Counted from the first letter of the stretch, positions 36,862-46,083 are shown. The stretch: DNA of 64,000 nt from Algoriphagus kandeliae (GCF_004571135.1 NZ_SPSB01000001.1:806001-870000), one strand, 5' to 3'. A program made the numbers and translations. Notes: a model not told the origin generated them from the sequence alone.

Positions 36862-36933
36862 TAGTCCGTACGGGAATCGAACCCGTGTTTCATCCGTGAA
36901 AGGGATGCGTCCTAACCCCTAGACGAACGGACC
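36862..36933 (-). tRNA. tRNA-Glu (TTC), upstream copy
   Basis: A second 72-nt tRNA-Glu, identical over its length to the copy at 36755-36826, with the same TTC anticodon. The spacer between them is 35 bp, so the two are likely one transcript running toward lower coordinates and ending at the hairpin near 36663-36687. Confidence 0.95.
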
Positions 36934-37091
36934 ATTTTTATCGGAAAAGATGCCCTTTCCGAAAGGTTGTGCAAATATAGAAGTCTGGATTAAGAATAAC
37001 AAAGGAGCCCAAAAAATTTCTTTATTTTCTACTTAAGTGATTGATTCAAAGGAAGAAAAATTTTCACCCCATAAAAGCATAGAATTATTCC

Positions 37092-37099
37092 TAATTTTG
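37092..37099 (+). promoter_or_regulatory. Candidate -7 box for gapdh
   Basis: TAATTTTG at 37092-37099 fits TAnnTTTG, 19 bp before the ATG. A clear -33 TTG is lacking, so this is a weak call. Confidence 0.3.
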
Positions 37100-37117
37100 A
37101 ATCAAAGATCAGCTTAA

Positions 37118-38137
37118 ATGAGCCCAATAAAACCCATTCGAGTAGCCATCAACGGATTTGGAAGAATCGGTAGATATACCGCCAAATTAATCCTATCTCA
37201 TCCATCTATTGAACTGGTAGCCATCAATGATTTAGCAGACAATGCCTCATTAGTTCATTTGCTAAAGTATGATTCAATCCATGGGAAATTTGAAAAAGAC
37301 TTGGCGTTAGAAGATGGCAAATTAAAAGTGGGCGAAAAGGAAATTCGGTTATTGACCCAATCAAATCCTGAATTACTCCCATGGGCTGAATTGAATGTTG
37401 ATATTGTGATTGAATCTACCGGGAGATTTACATCCCGTGAATCAGCCAATAAGCATATTCAGGCTGGGGCTAGGAAGGTTATCATTTCTGCTCCGGCGAC
37501 AGACCCTTCAATCAAAATGGTTGTTCTTGGAGTAAATGATTCCATTTTAACAGGGGAAGAAAAAATTATCAGCAACGCTTCTTGCACCACCAATTGCCTT
37601 GCTCCTATGGTTCAGGTTTTAGAAGATACCTTTGGTGTAGAAAAAGGCTATGCTTCTACTGTCCATTCTTACACTAATGATCAAAACCTACACGATGCAC
37701 CTCACCGAGACCTGAGGAGAGCTAGAGCAGCTGCCTATTCCATCATTCCGACTACCACGAATGCAGGAAAAGCATTGGATAGAGTTTTGCCTAATCTAGA
37801 GGGGAAAATAGAAGCTTCTGCCATGCGTGTACCCGTTCCCGATGGTTCCCTGACCGATTTAATTGTAGAATTAAAGCGAGAGGCCACTGTTGAGGAAATC
37901 AATCAGGCATTTGAAAAGGTTTCTTCAAGCAGCTTAAAAGGTATTTTAGAAGTAACTCACGATCCTATTGTGTCAATGGATATCATTGGAAATCCTCATT
38001 CTTGCATCATCGACTCAGCATTGACTTCCAGCAAAGGAAAACTAATCAAACTGGTAGGTTGGTATGACAACGAAGCGGGGTACTCTAATAGACTTGTGGA
38101 TCTAATTGAATATATCTTCAAGATGAGAGAAAAGTAG
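37118..38137 (+). CDS. gap: Type I glyceraldehyde-3-phosphate dehydrogenase
   Basis: A 339-residue GAPDH with the NAD-binding AINGFGRIGR at residues 10-19 and the catalytic cysteine in SNASCTTNCLAPM. The later SVH... HSYTNDQNLHDAPH block holds the catalytic His region, and the WYDNEAGYSNR segment is also conserved. It converts glyceraldehyde 3-phosphate to 1,3-bisphosphoglycerate. The gene appears alone; neither pgk nor tpi lies next to it. The intergenic stretches on both sides suggest a single-gene unit. Confidence 0.95.
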   Translation: MSPIKPIRVAINGFGRIGRYTAKLILSHPSIELVAINDLADNASLVHLLKYDSIHGKFEKDLALEDGKLKVGEKEIRLLTQSNPELLPWAELNVDIVIESTGRFTSRESANKHIQAGARKVIISAPATDPSIKMVVLGVNDSILTGEEKIISNASCTTNCLAPMVQVLEDTFGVEKGYASTVHSYTNDQNLHDAPHRDLRRARAAAYSIIPTTTNAGKALDRVLPNLEGKIEASAMRVPVPDGSLTDLIVELKREATVEEINQAFEKVSSSSLKGILEVTHDPIVSMDIIGNPHSCIIDSALTSSKGKLIKLVGWYDNEAGYSNRLVDLIEYIFKMREK

Positions 38138-38634
38138 TTTTTCGATATAATTTCTAAGTCCATTAAATGGAAAATTCGACAAGAGCCATTTAAAATTATT
38201 TCAAGAAGATTTTTACTCCTTTTTTAGAGAGCTTTCCCTATTCCAATAACTTTTTCAAGGAGAAATCATGCCCAATGGCTAGCATTTTTAGTATATGAAT
38301 GCTTCGCCTGATTGTAGCCTCGGGAGAATTTTATTGCAGATTGAATTTGAATAGCAGTAAATACTAGTCCTAGTAAATCACAATAATTAAGATTTTAAAT
38401 CGCTTTAGTATAAAATTCTTACTACCGAATTTTTGGTTTGATATAATTCAATAATACCCAATCCTTTGATTTTAGAAATAAATAGGTAAAAACTAGAGCC
38501 AACTACTTTATTTATCAAATAATTATATCAAAAAATGGTTAATTTATATTTTGGTTATTTTTTAAAGTATTTTTTTCATTTTAAAGATATTTGAGCCTAT
38601 ATTCTGGCTTTAACCAACCTTTTAATCTTTAATC
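38138..38634. other. AT-rich gene-free stretch
   Basis: 497 bp without a credible ORF or RNA-like structure. It contains several TATAATT/ATAATT-like runs and homopolymer A/T blocks close to 38390-38600, which may hold the promoter of the next gene. I see no repeat or terminator clear enough to report. Confidence 0.5.
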
Positions 38635-39684
38635 ATGCAAAAACCAATATTTATTTTATGCGGATCAAAATCATTTGAAAAAAGTAGAAACAGTATTCTT
38701 TTCACACTCGCAATCGTGGGTTTAAGTTTATTTTTCAGCCAGGCAGCTTTTGCTCAAAAGAGCCTATCCGAAATTGCCGAAATGAATGATAAGCAATGGG
38801 ATAAACTGGTCAAGTCTCATAAAACGGGTTTAAACCACATTTATGCGGTAGAAGGACTTATTGGAGCAGAACTATTCGAAAAAGAAAATATGCCAGACCC
38901 CAAGAAAATTGGGGTTTTGACTTTTCAATTATGGGATGAATCAACTTGGAAATCCTCTAGTGCCGGGGGCTGGGTCTATTACGAAAAGAACTTTATCACA
39001 GAAGAGGGAAGTAATTTTATTTCGAATGAATTACTAGGTCAGATGCTTCCAGTGGTTGAAAGTAAGTTTTCTCAAGTCGGTATAGAAGTTCAAGAGCCTG
39101 ATGAATACATTGATAATGAGGAAGAAAGAACATTATACAATGAAGGCCCAATGCAAATTGAGTTGAGTGGAATTTTGAAGGTTTTTAGCGGAGGACTTTT
39201 AGATAGATTGCAAGGAAAGAAAGATGGTCAGGGAACCGTCTCAGCAGATGGCTATGAATTCTACCCGATTACCCCATCAATATTATCCAGTGATTATAAA
39301 GCCCCTTCTACCCTAGGTCTATTGGCAGAGGATCTTGGGGTGGATGCCCTGCTTGTCATGGCTGTACGAGTAAGTATAGAAAAGGCAGGAAAATTATTGG
39401 TCTGTAACGGAATTGAAATGGGACTTTACGGTCCTATAGCAGACGATGAATCCATTGATTATTCTGGAGTCATTGGTGCAAAAACGGTCAATATATATAG
39501 AGGGGGAATGATGTATAGTACAGCTTTTTTCGAAGTAGAAGAGATTCCTTTGGGAGATATGGATAAGAATACTGGAGAGATTACCCAGTGGTACACAGAA
39601 GGCCTTCCTACGATCACCGAAAGGATGATGGATGATATGATCTATGGTTTGGAAAAGTTCAAAGCCATGGATACATCCAAATAA
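38635..39684 (+). CDS. Exported protein of unknown function
   Basis: A 349-residue protein with an N-terminal hydrophobic segment ending at AFAQ (about residue 41), preceded by an unusually long 18-residue basic n-region. The mature part mixes alpha and beta segments: KKIGVLTFQLWDE, FISNELLGQMLPVVESKFSQVG, then a GLLAEDLGVDALLVMAVRVSIEKAG block resembling the YcfL/lipoprotein-like fold of curli-associated or CsgG-type assembly proteins; this is a faint resemblance only. I recognise no family. It ends at a terminator and is probably a single-gene unit. Confidence 0.6.
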   Translation: MQKPIFILCGSKSFEKSRNSILFTLAIVGLSLFFSQAAFAQKSLSEIAEMNDKQWDKLVKSHKTGLNHIYAVEGLIGAELFEKENMPDPKKIGVLTFQLWDESTWKSSSAGGWVYYEKNFITEEGSNFISNELLGQMLPVVESKFSQVGIEVQEPDEYIDNEEERTLYNEGPMQIELSGILKVFSGGLLDRLQGKKDGQGTVSADGYEFYPITPSILSSDYKAPSTLGLLAEDLGVDALLVMAVRVSIEKAGKLLVCNGIEMGLYGPIADDESIDYSGVIGAKTVNIYRGGMMYSTAFFEVEEIPLGDMDKNTGEITQWYTEGLPTITERMMDDMIYGLEKFKAMDTSK

Positions 39685-39702
39685 ATTTTTCAAAAGCAGA
39701 AG

Positions 39703-39738
39703 AGTCTCCCTGAAATTTGAAATTGGGGAGACTTTTTT
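39703..39738 (+). terminator. Intrinsic terminator after the unknown exported protein
   Basis: AGTCTCCC (39703-39710) pairs with GGGAGACT (39726-39733) over a 15-base loop, followed by TTTTT. Confidence 0.82.
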
Positions 39739-39775
39739 ATTTACTGATTATAAAGCTGGGAAGAAAGGAATAATG

Positions 39776-40387
39776 TTAGCCTGGATTACCCACTATCAAA
39801 TATTTTAATCGGTTCCAATCATCCAAAGTATCTAGATCAGAAAGCTCAGTAAGTGATTTATAGCTAAGACCTATCGAGGTACATTTTTTAATAGTTTTCT
39901 TCAAAACTTCATTTGTACTCCATGGAATTCCATCAAAAATTTCAGGCACTTTATTTTTTACACCAACCAAATAATACCCTCCATCTAAAGCAGGACCTAA
40001 TACTACATCATTATATTCCAAGTACTCGAAAGCTTGCTTCAAATGCTCACTAGTCAGTTCAGGACAATCCGTCCCTATCAATACCACTTTTTCATAACCT
40101 TTGCCTAGAATTCTTTGTAGCGCTTCGTTCATCTTATTTCCTAAGTCTCCGGCATCTTGGATTAGATATTGGAAACCTTCTGCTCCAGGAATAATGTCAG
40201 AAGGTAAATAAGAATCAAAAAACAAGAATTTATCAGCTGGATAGGAGTTGCAGGTTTTATAGCATATTTCACAAAGCTTTAGATAAACCTCCAAAGCCTG
40301 ATCCTCTCCTATATCAGCTGCAAGTCTTGTCTTAACTCTTCCTTTTTCGGGGTTCTTCTGAAAAATGATAATTGCTTCTTTTCTCAT
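39776..40387 (-). CDS. TIGR04282/DUF2064 family glycosyltransferase
   Basis: A 203-residue member of the DUF2064 glycosyltransferase-A family (TIGR04282, named after arsenosugar biosynthesis). Marks are FQKNPEKGRVKTRLA (about residues 9-23), the LIGTDCPELTSEHL metal/UDP-type motif, and GPALDGGYYLVG. The protein is cytoplasmic. Here it lies at the end of a run with sugar-acid kinase and aldolase genes, but with no arsenosugar methyltransferase nearby, so that pathway name is not supported. A general nucleotide-sugar transferase role is more cautious. Confidence 0.83.
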   Translation of the reverse strand: MRKEAIIIFQKNPEKGRVKTRLAADIGEDQALEVYLKLCEICYKTCNSYPADKFLFFDSYLPSDIIPGAEGFQYLIQDAGDLGNKMNEALQRILGKGYEKVVLIGTDCPELTSEHLKQAFEYLEYNDVVLGPALDGGYYLVGVKNKVPEIFDGIPWSTNEVLKKTIKKCTSIGLSYKSLTELSDLDTLDDWNRLKYLIVGNPG

Positions 40388-40445
40388 TTTACAAAACCTC
40401 TGAATCCATTTTGGATCAAGAGAAAATTGAAAATTTAATTGGGAA

Positions 40446-41111
40446 TTAAATCTCTTTGAAACTATTTGCCAAAGCTAGAGCAGTTTGAATTCGATTCTTT
40501 AGCTCTGTCCATTCTTTGTTTTTGATCAGGTTCTTATCAAAAAGTTGTGATCCCATTCCTACCAATAACACTCCCTCATCAAACCAAGGCTTCATGGATT
40601 CTGCTGTAGGTTCCACTCCACCAGTTGGGATGATTTCAATTGTAGGCAATACGGCATGGATTGAACTCACAAAAGTTGGTGTTAGGACATTAGCAGGATA
40701 GACTTTAACCAATTCAGCTCCCAATTCCTGCGCTTCCCAAACTTCTGTAACCGTTCCACATCCCGGAACCCAAGGAACATCATTTGCCATGCACCATTTC
40801 CCCAATGCTGGATTCATAACCGGAGCTACAATAAATTCCGCTCCCTGATCTACAAACTCTTCTGCTTGCCAGGGATGATAGATAGTACCAACACCAAGAG
40901 ACAAGCCGGGCATTTGATCAGCCAACTTTCTTAATTCTGGGAATATTCTGGTGGCCTCTTTTCCACGGTTGACCATTTCAATCACGCGAATCCCGGCCTC
41001 ATAAGAAACTTCAATCAAACTAAGGCTAGTTTCCAAATCCGGATTATAAAAAATGGGCATCATTCCAGCCGCTCCCATTTTCTGGATGAATTTACTTTCT
41101 GGATTTCTCAT
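40446..41111 (-). CDS. eda: KDPG/KHG aldolase
   Basis: A 221-residue class I aldolase splitting 2-keto-3-deoxy-6-phosphogluconate into pyruvate and glyceraldehyde 3-phosphate. The Schiff-base lysine is Lys136 in AELVKVYPANV; Glu45 and Arg49 in VIEMVNRG, Thr76 in GVGTIYHP and Pro97 in IVAPVMNP correspond to the known catalytic set. The YPAN form instead of FPA is a minor variation. The gene starts 1 bp after the kdgK stop. The glyceraldehyde 3-phosphate would be passed to GAPDH. Confidence 0.9.
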   Translation of the reverse strand: MRNPESKFIQKMGAAGMMPIFYNPDLETSLSLIEVSYEAGIRVIEMVNRGKEATRIFPELRKLADQMPGLSLGVGTIYHPWQAEEFVDQGAEFIVAPVMNPALGKWCMANDVPWVPGCGTVTEVWEAQELGAELVKVYPANVLTPTFVSSIHAVLPTIEIIPTGGVEPTAESMKPWFDEGVLLVGMGSQLFDKNLIKNKEWTELKNRIQTALALANSFKEI

Positions 41112-41112
41112 T

Positions 41113-42105
41113 TTATCGTTTTATGGCACCACTATTTCCTCTCAAAACTTCTTCTATTTCCTCTATGGAAGCTATTAAAACATCACCGGGAATGCTGTGT
41201 TTGTATACGCTACAAGCCAATGCAAAATCCAAGCTTTGCTTTGGGCTTTTATTCATCAAGAGACTATAAATCAAACCTCCAGCAAAAGCATCTCCTGTTC
41301 CAACTCGATCTATAATAGGCTGAACGCTAATAGTTTCAGTACTCTGTTCTTGATCTTTAGTGTAAAGATGAGCTGCTAAATCATTATGGGACGCTGAATG
41401 AATTTGTCGTTCAGTTCGTACAATCATTTGAAGTTTTGGTAAGGTATCAAAGGTAAAAGATTTAGCCTCATCAATGGTTTTAAAATCTCGATTCAAACAC
41501 TGATTAAAATCTCGAGTACCTGCTATAATCACTTGAGTCATCCCCATTAAATCAGGCATAATTTCATGAGCTTGCTTGCCATAGTTCCAAAGATTGGAGC
41601 GATAGTTTAAATCGCCCGAAACAGGAATGTTTAGAGCATTTGCTGCTTGTAGAATTCTATAAACCAAATCCGCTGCCTCCTGAGAGATTGCAGGACTTAT
41701 TCCCGACCAATGAACCCAATCGGTATTTTTCAGAACTTCTTTCCAGTCTATTCCTGCTCCATCAAATCTAGAAAAACTACTTCCAGCTCTATCATAAATA
41801 ATCCTAGATCCTCGGGAAGCAGCTCCATGTTCTAAAAAATACAAGCCCATCCTTCCCCTACTAAATTGAATCAGCGCATCATCGATTCCATTTTTCCGAA
41901 GGTGGGCTGCAGCAGCATGCCCTAGATCATTATCAGGAAAGGCAGTAACATGTCGAACTTGAATTCCCCAATTAGCCAAGGCTGCCCCCACATTTGCTTC
42001 GGAACCTCCAAATTCCAAATCCAAAGAAGTGGCTTGAGCAAATCGCTGATGATTGGGTGGAGAAAGGCGAAGCATAACTTCACCAAGGGTAAGAACTGAT
42101 TTCAT
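41113..42105 (-). CDS. kdgK: PfkB-family 2-keto-3-deoxygluconate kinase
   Basis: A 330-residue PfkB carbohydrate kinase. The GGSEANVGAALANWG block at about residue 33 and the C-terminal IDRVGTGDAFAGGL motif with the catalytic Asp are clear. The adjoining eda gene points to 2-keto-3-deoxygluconate as substrate, so the pair completes an Entner-Doudoroff-like or uronate/pectin breakdown route. The gene precedes eda by only 1 bp. No promoter could be fixed, and there is an A/T-rich region of about 130 bp upstream. Confidence 0.87.
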   Translation of the reverse strand: MKSVLTLGEVMLRLSPPNHQRFAQATSLDLEFGGSEANVGAALANWGIQVRHVTAFPDNDLGHAAAAHLRKNGIDDALIQFSRGRMGLYFLEHGAASRGSRIIYDRAGSSFSRFDGAGIDWKEVLKNTDWVHWSGISPAISQEAADLVYRILQAANALNIPVSGDLNYRSNLWNYGKQAHEIMPDLMGMTQVIIAGTRDFNQCLNRDFKTIDEAKSFTFDTLPKLQMIVRTERQIHSASHNDLAAHLYTKDQEQSTETISVQPIIDRVGTGDAFAGGLIYSLLMNKSPKQSLDFALACSVYKHSIPGDVLIASIEEIEEVLRGNSGAIKR

Positions 42106-42187
42106 ATCATTTGACAGGAAAATGGAAATTACAGTTTCCCAAGTCCAATTCCAATGCAGCTAAATAAAAATTGGAAAGCTTTGGCAA

Positions 42188-42216
42188 TAAAAAAAGCAGC
42201 ACTAAGGCTGCTTTTT
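42188..42216 (-). terminator. Intrinsic terminator after lipoprotein gene
   Basis: AAAAAGCAGC (42191-42200) and GCTGCTTTTT (42207-42216) form a stem over an ACTAAG loop. On the minus strand T residues follow, so it ends the lipoprotein gene 42237-42908. Confidence 0.82.
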
Positions 42217-42236
42217 TATTGAATTAAGGTTGATGA

Positions 42237-42908
42237 CTATTTTAGTTTGATCTCAGCAGTTACTGTTGATTCACCTTCTCCGGTAGATCCGTTATACCAG
42301 CCTGATACGGTTCCTGAACCAGTTGCGTCTTTAAAAATCTTTGTTCCACCTAGAATCGTAACATCGGCAGAGAAAGTTCTAATACCATCTGCATCTGGAA
42401 AAGATGCTTCATTTTCTCCTGAAACCATAAACAAAGCATGCCCCCTTTCATTAACAATTATTGTGGAAGCATTTTCTGGAATTTCATCTAAATTTAAACC
42501 TAACTTCATTAGATCATTCATAAAAATATATTTTGCAGGAGCCCCTTTAGAAGTAGAAAAGTCTATAACCTCTTGATTAATAAAGGAAAAAGATTTTCCA
42601 AGTCCTCTTGATTTTCCAAATCCAAAACCTGGTAAATACTTAATATCAGGAAAATTCTTCTCGGGATCTATAACCACCTTGAAATTTTTGTCCAAGGCAA
42701 AAATTTGATTTGAAAAAACATCTTGGTATGCCATAAAACCACCTTTCCGAAGGTTCTCTTCACCGGTTTGTCCGATGTCCTCTAGTGCTATTTCTACCTG
42801 ATCATCTTGAATAACAGGGCTTTCAGCATCAGTCATACAAGAAGTAGCAATCAGGGATCCAGTTAAAAGAATCAAAAGATTCTTTCCTAAGAAGTAATTC
42901 TTTTTCAT
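42237..42908 (-). CDS. Putative lipoprotein of unknown function
   Basis: A 223-residue protein from the Met at 42908, whose lipobox (LIATSC, Cys near residue 24) indicates export and lipidation. An in-frame upstream Met at 42992 would add 28 residues without changing the signal. The mature part has repeated Gly-rich GFGFGKSRGLGKSFS and a C-terminal beta-rich GSGTVSGWYNGSTGEGESTVTAEIKLK stretch similar to small beta barrels such as allene oxide cyclase/dirigent-like folds; this is a loose comparison. I recognise no family. It is alone in its unit. Confidence 0.6.
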   Translation of the reverse strand: MKKNYFLGKNLLILLTGSLIATSCMTDAESPVIQDDQVEIALEDIGQTGEENLRKGGFMAYQDVFSNQIFALDKNFKVVIDPEKNFPDIKYLPGFGFGKSRGLGKSFSFINQEVIDFSTSKGAPAKYIFMNDLMKLGLNLDEIPENASTIIVNERGHALFMVSGENEASFPDADGIRTFSADVTILGGTKIFKDATGSGTVSGWYNGSTGEGESTVTAEIKLK

Positions 42909-43034
42909 TTTAATTTTTTTTAGGTCGATTGAACATTTTAAGGTGTTAGAATTTACTTTAAAGAATACTGGAATCGAAATTTTGTATTTCATATTCCAAT
43001 TTTTGAAGTATACACCAATAAAAATGCCAAATTT

Positions 43035-43319
43035 CTAACCTTCAATTAAAATAAATTTTGCAGAGGACCCGGAACTACGGATTTCCTTTGCTTTTTGATA
43101 CTCCTTGGAATAGTACCAATTCCTTGCACTTTCTTTATCTGGAAACTCCAACATTACCAATCGATCATGATCCCATTCCCCTTCTAACACTTCTACAGGA
43201 CTACCTCTTAAAACAAATTTTCCGCCGTGAGCCTTCACGGTATCGGGAGTTAATTTCTTGTACTCATCGTACTTTTCATTATCGAAAATATCGACCTGAA
43301 CGATTACATATGCTGGCAT
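43035..43319 (-). CDS. DUF1330 family protein
   Basis: A 94-residue ferredoxin-like protein beginning MPAYVIVQVDIFDNEKYDEYKK. The LRGSPVEVLEGEWDHDRLVMLEFPDKESARNWYYSKEYQ segment is the DUF1330 signature, which resembles antibiotic biosynthesis monooxygenase-like dimeric folds. The upstream methionine at 43406 is rejected because it would run into the TolC gene end. A role in small-molecule metabolism is usual but unproven. It starts 16 bp after the TolC gene's stop codon. Confidence 0.82.
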   Translation of the reverse strand: MPAYVIVQVDIFDNEKYDEYKKLTPDTVKAHGGKFVLRGSPVEVLEGEWDHDRLVMLEFPDKESARNWYYSKEYQKAKEIRSSGSSAKFILIEG

Positions 43320-43335
43320 CTGATTGCTATTTTTT

Positions 43336-44730
43336 TTATTCAAAACCAATTCCGGAAGCATAGCGAACTTTCGCAAAGGCAATCTTTCGTTTGGCTTCCA
43401 ATCCATTTAAAGTAATACGGGCATCAAAAACAGAAACTTCCCGGGCATTAACCAAGAAAAGACTGCTTTCACCCATTTCAAATTTCCGCATTTCTGCAGA
43501 AAGTAAGCGCTCCAAGTTATTCACATTTTCCCTTACTGTCTGCACCTGCATGTTGTAAGTATTCCAAGAATTGATTTCTGCTTCCAGTTTATTCCGAAGC
43601 TCCAATTCCTTTAAATCCCTGGAGTTTTGTTTGAAGTCAATTTTAGCTTTAGCTAATCCTACTGAACCTCTAGCCTTTCGCCAAAGGATAGGTGTGTAGA
43701 ATGAAACACCAAACTTGTAATTGTTTTCGAAAAATGGAGCTTGTTCAAAACCATCTATAGACTCAACCAAGAAATTGTATTTTAACTTCACAACTGGCAG
43801 CATAGATTGACTTTTCAATCTTCTTTCCACATCCAAACTTGCCAATTCAAAATCCGCAATTCGGAGCTGTGGATGATTAGCCACAAGGGTTCTAAGCTCT
43901 TCATTATTGATGACAAAATCATCCTGAGAACTCAATGGTTGTGGAATAACCTGCTCCTGCAAAATCATTGGCTCCTCTTCTTCATTCCAAAGAAACGCAC
44001 TCAGCATTTGTGTTTGAACAAAAAACTGATTCTGCAAACCCTGAAGCCTATATTGCCGACTTAACAGCTGCGTATAAGCTTCTACTGTGTCAATTGCCGC
44101 CACATCACCTTGCTCGAAACTTCGCTTTACCGCATCGTACCGAATCCTGGTCAATCGAACAGCCTCTTCAAAAGCCTTCATATTAGAATAGCTCTCAGAC
44201 CATTTCCAGTAGGTGTCAGCTCCTTTTAGGTAAAGTTCATTCAGTAAAGCCAAGCGCTCAGCTTCCGTTGATTGCTGATAGATTTTTGCCTGCTGAAGTG
44301 CGGCACGACGCTCATCCAAAATCAATCCTTGCCCTATATTCACAGCTGCACCAGCAGAAAATAAACCTCCTGAGGGCACAATATTCTCTGGATCTAAGAA
44401 TTGACCAGTATTTTGCTCAAAGGTCCCCAAAAGCTCGATTCCAGCCATAGTAGGAATTGTTACCCCTGCCTCTCTCCGATCATAATAATCTGTGGATTTG
44501 TAAGTCTTTTGGTCCAAATTGCCATAAATCAATGGATCAAAGCCACCTCGAGCGGTGCGAACTTCCATAGCTCCCATTTCAAGCGTGATATCAGCTTGTT
44601 TTGAAACAGGGTGAAAGGCTCTCACCCACTCCAGAAAATCCTGAAAGCGTAAGGTATCTTGAACTAGCTCTTGTCCAAAAGCCCAGTGAAAGGAAAAAAA
44701 CAGAAGAACTAAAAGAATATACTTTCTCAT
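43336..44730 (-). CDS. TolC family outer-membrane efflux protein
   Basis: A 464-residue outer membrane channel protein with signal peptide ending at FGQ (about residue 19). Long helical stretches with heptads (for example AALQQAKIYQQSTEAERLALLNELYLKGADTYWKW) are characteristic of the TolC periplasmic barrel, and two homologous halves can be seen. It is the last gene of the ABC-HlyD-TolC run, overlapping the HlyD gene by 4 bp (ATGA). It should form the outer-membrane exit of a type I-like or tripartite efflux pump. No substrate gene is evident beside it. Confidence 0.9.
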   Translation of the reverse strand: MRKYILLVLLFFSFHWAFGQELVQDTLRFQDFLEWVRAFHPVSKQADITLEMGAMEVRTARGGFDPLIYGNLDQKTYKSTDYYDRREAGVTIPTMAGIELLGTFEQNTGQFLDPENIVPSGGLFSAGAAVNIGQGLILDERRAALQQAKIYQQSTEAERLALLNELYLKGADTYWKWSESYSNMKAFEEAVRLTRIRYDAVKRSFEQGDVAAIDTVEAYTQLLSRQYRLQGLQNQFFVQTQMLSAFLWNEEEEPMILQEQVIPQPLSSQDDFVINNEELRTLVANHPQLRIADFELASLDVERRLKSQSMLPVVKLKYNFLVESIDGFEQAPFFENNYKFGVSFYTPILWRKARGSVGLAKAKIDFKQNSRDLKELELRNKLEAEINSWNTYNMQVQTVRENVNNLERLLSAEMRKFEMGESSLFLVNAREVSVFDARITLNGLEAKRKIAFAKVRYASGIGFE

Positions 44731-46082
44731 TTTTTCTCTTTCTCTATAGCGTCTTTTTGTTCTTGAGTGTAATAATCTGCAGGGAATCCATTTAACTGAC
44801 GCCAGATTTCATACCATACAGGAACATCATTAAGTAAGGCAATTCCGTCGGCACCAGATCCAATACGAAGCATTTCAGGCCAAGGCTCCTCCTCAGGATC
44901 CTCAACAACCAATACCCGGTATTGATTATTTGGTCCGGCAAATTGATCAATGGCGGTAACCACTCCTCCAAAGGTACCATTGGATATTTGTGGCCATCCT
45001 GAGAAAACAATCGCAGGCCAACCGTCGAAGATGAAGCGAACTTTATTGCCAACTTTGATCAAAGGCAAATCCACTGGCTGTACATACATTTCTACTGCTA
45101 AATCCGCATTGGAAGGAACAATATTCAAAATGGCATCACCCTCTTTGATCGTCTCGCCAATACCTACCTGGATTGATTTGGCTAAGTATCCATCCTGTGG
45201 CGCCAAAATATGTCGGAACCCTGTTCGTGCCTCATAGTTGGAATATTGATTTTCCAACTTTGTGACGGTCGCTTCCGCATCAAATCGGGCAGACATAGCC
45301 GTATACATTTCAGATTCTGCTTTGGCTAACTTATCCTTGAATTCATTATCAATCGCATCCAAATCAATTCGAGCCGTAATCAATTCATTCTGACTACTTA
45401 AATACTGATTCTCTGCAGCAATTAATTTCGCTTGCACATCCTGAAACTTCAGCCTCCTGGATTCCAAATCAGTTAATGATCGGATTCCTTCCTGATAAAG
45501 TGCTTCCCACCGTTCCAACTGCTGCTTTCCGATATCAAAATTGACTTTGGCTTGCTGAAACTTAATACTATCAGACTGAACCTTCAGTTCTGACATTCTT
45601 AGCTTATTTTCAGCCTGCTGCAGTTTCAAGATATTATTTCTCTGTAGGGCCTCAATCTGATTTTGAAGTGCCTGAACCTTCTCTTCGTAGGATTTGGCAG
45701 ATGATGCTTTGGCTTGAACCTGAAGTTGGGTTCTTGGAAGTAGCAAGGAGTCAAAGTATTCATCTTTAATTTCTGAGATTGTCAGGATAGTATCTCCTTT
45801 ATGCACAAATGCGCCTTCATTGACATACCACTTTTCAATCCTACCAGCAATGATGGAATGAATGGTTTGAGGACGCTGATCTGGTCTCAACGCAGTCACA
45901 TACCCTTTGCTTCGAATATTCTGTGTCCAAGGCACAAAAAGAATAATGAAGAATACCAACATAATGGAAAGTAGGATTCGTACTCGCTTCTGACTTTCCC
46001 GCAATGGCAAGGTCATCACCAAACTTTTGGCTCCACTGAAAGGAATGGATTCCTTAATTTTAATCCTAGATATATTCAGCAT
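44727..46082 (-). CDS. HlyD family periplasmic adaptor (membrane fusion protein)
   Basis: A 451-residue membrane fusion protein with one TM helix (about residues 34-51), a lipoyl-like beta domain split around a long coiled coil (about 90-270, with QALQNQIEALQRN and LEALEKQQLERW heptads), and the C-terminal beta barrel (HILAPQDGYLAKS..., VRFIFDGWPAIVFSGW). It links the ABC exporter to TolC. The final GSGADGIALLNDVPVWYEIWRQLNGFPADYY helps define the family of HlyD_D23-type. Its stop overlaps the TolC start by 4 bp and its start is 1 bp from the ABC stop. Confidence 0.9.
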   Translation of the reverse strand: MLNISRIKIKESIPFSGAKSLVMTLPLRESQKRVRILLSIMLVFFIILFVPWTQNIRSKGYVTALRPDQRPQTIHSIIAGRIEKWYVNEGAFVHKGDTILTISEIKDEYFDSLLLPRTQLQVQAKASSAKSYEEKVQALQNQIEALQRNNILKLQQAENKLRMSELKVQSDSIKFQQAKVNFDIGKQQLERWEALYQEGIRSLTDLESRRLKFQDVQAKLIAAENQYLSSQNELITARIDLDAIDNEFKDKLAKAESEMYTAMSARFDAEATVTKLENQYSNYEARTGFRHILAPQDGYLAKSIQVGIGETIKEGDAILNIVPSNADLAVEMYVQPVDLPLIKVGNKVRFIFDGWPAIVFSGWPQISNGTFGGVVTAIDQFAGPNNQYRVLVVEDPEEEPWPEMLRIGSGADGIALLNDVPVWYEIWRQLNGFPADYYTQEQKDAIEKEKK

Positions 46083-46083
46083 C

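Noticed and set aside
38138..38634. Possible small RNA or repeat in the 497-bp gap
   Set aside because: No stable hairpin, T tract or repeated unit strong enough to support it.
39776..40387. Arsenosugar biosynthesis cluster
   Set aside because: Only the DUF2064-type gene is present; no radical-SAM or methyltransferase partner is near.
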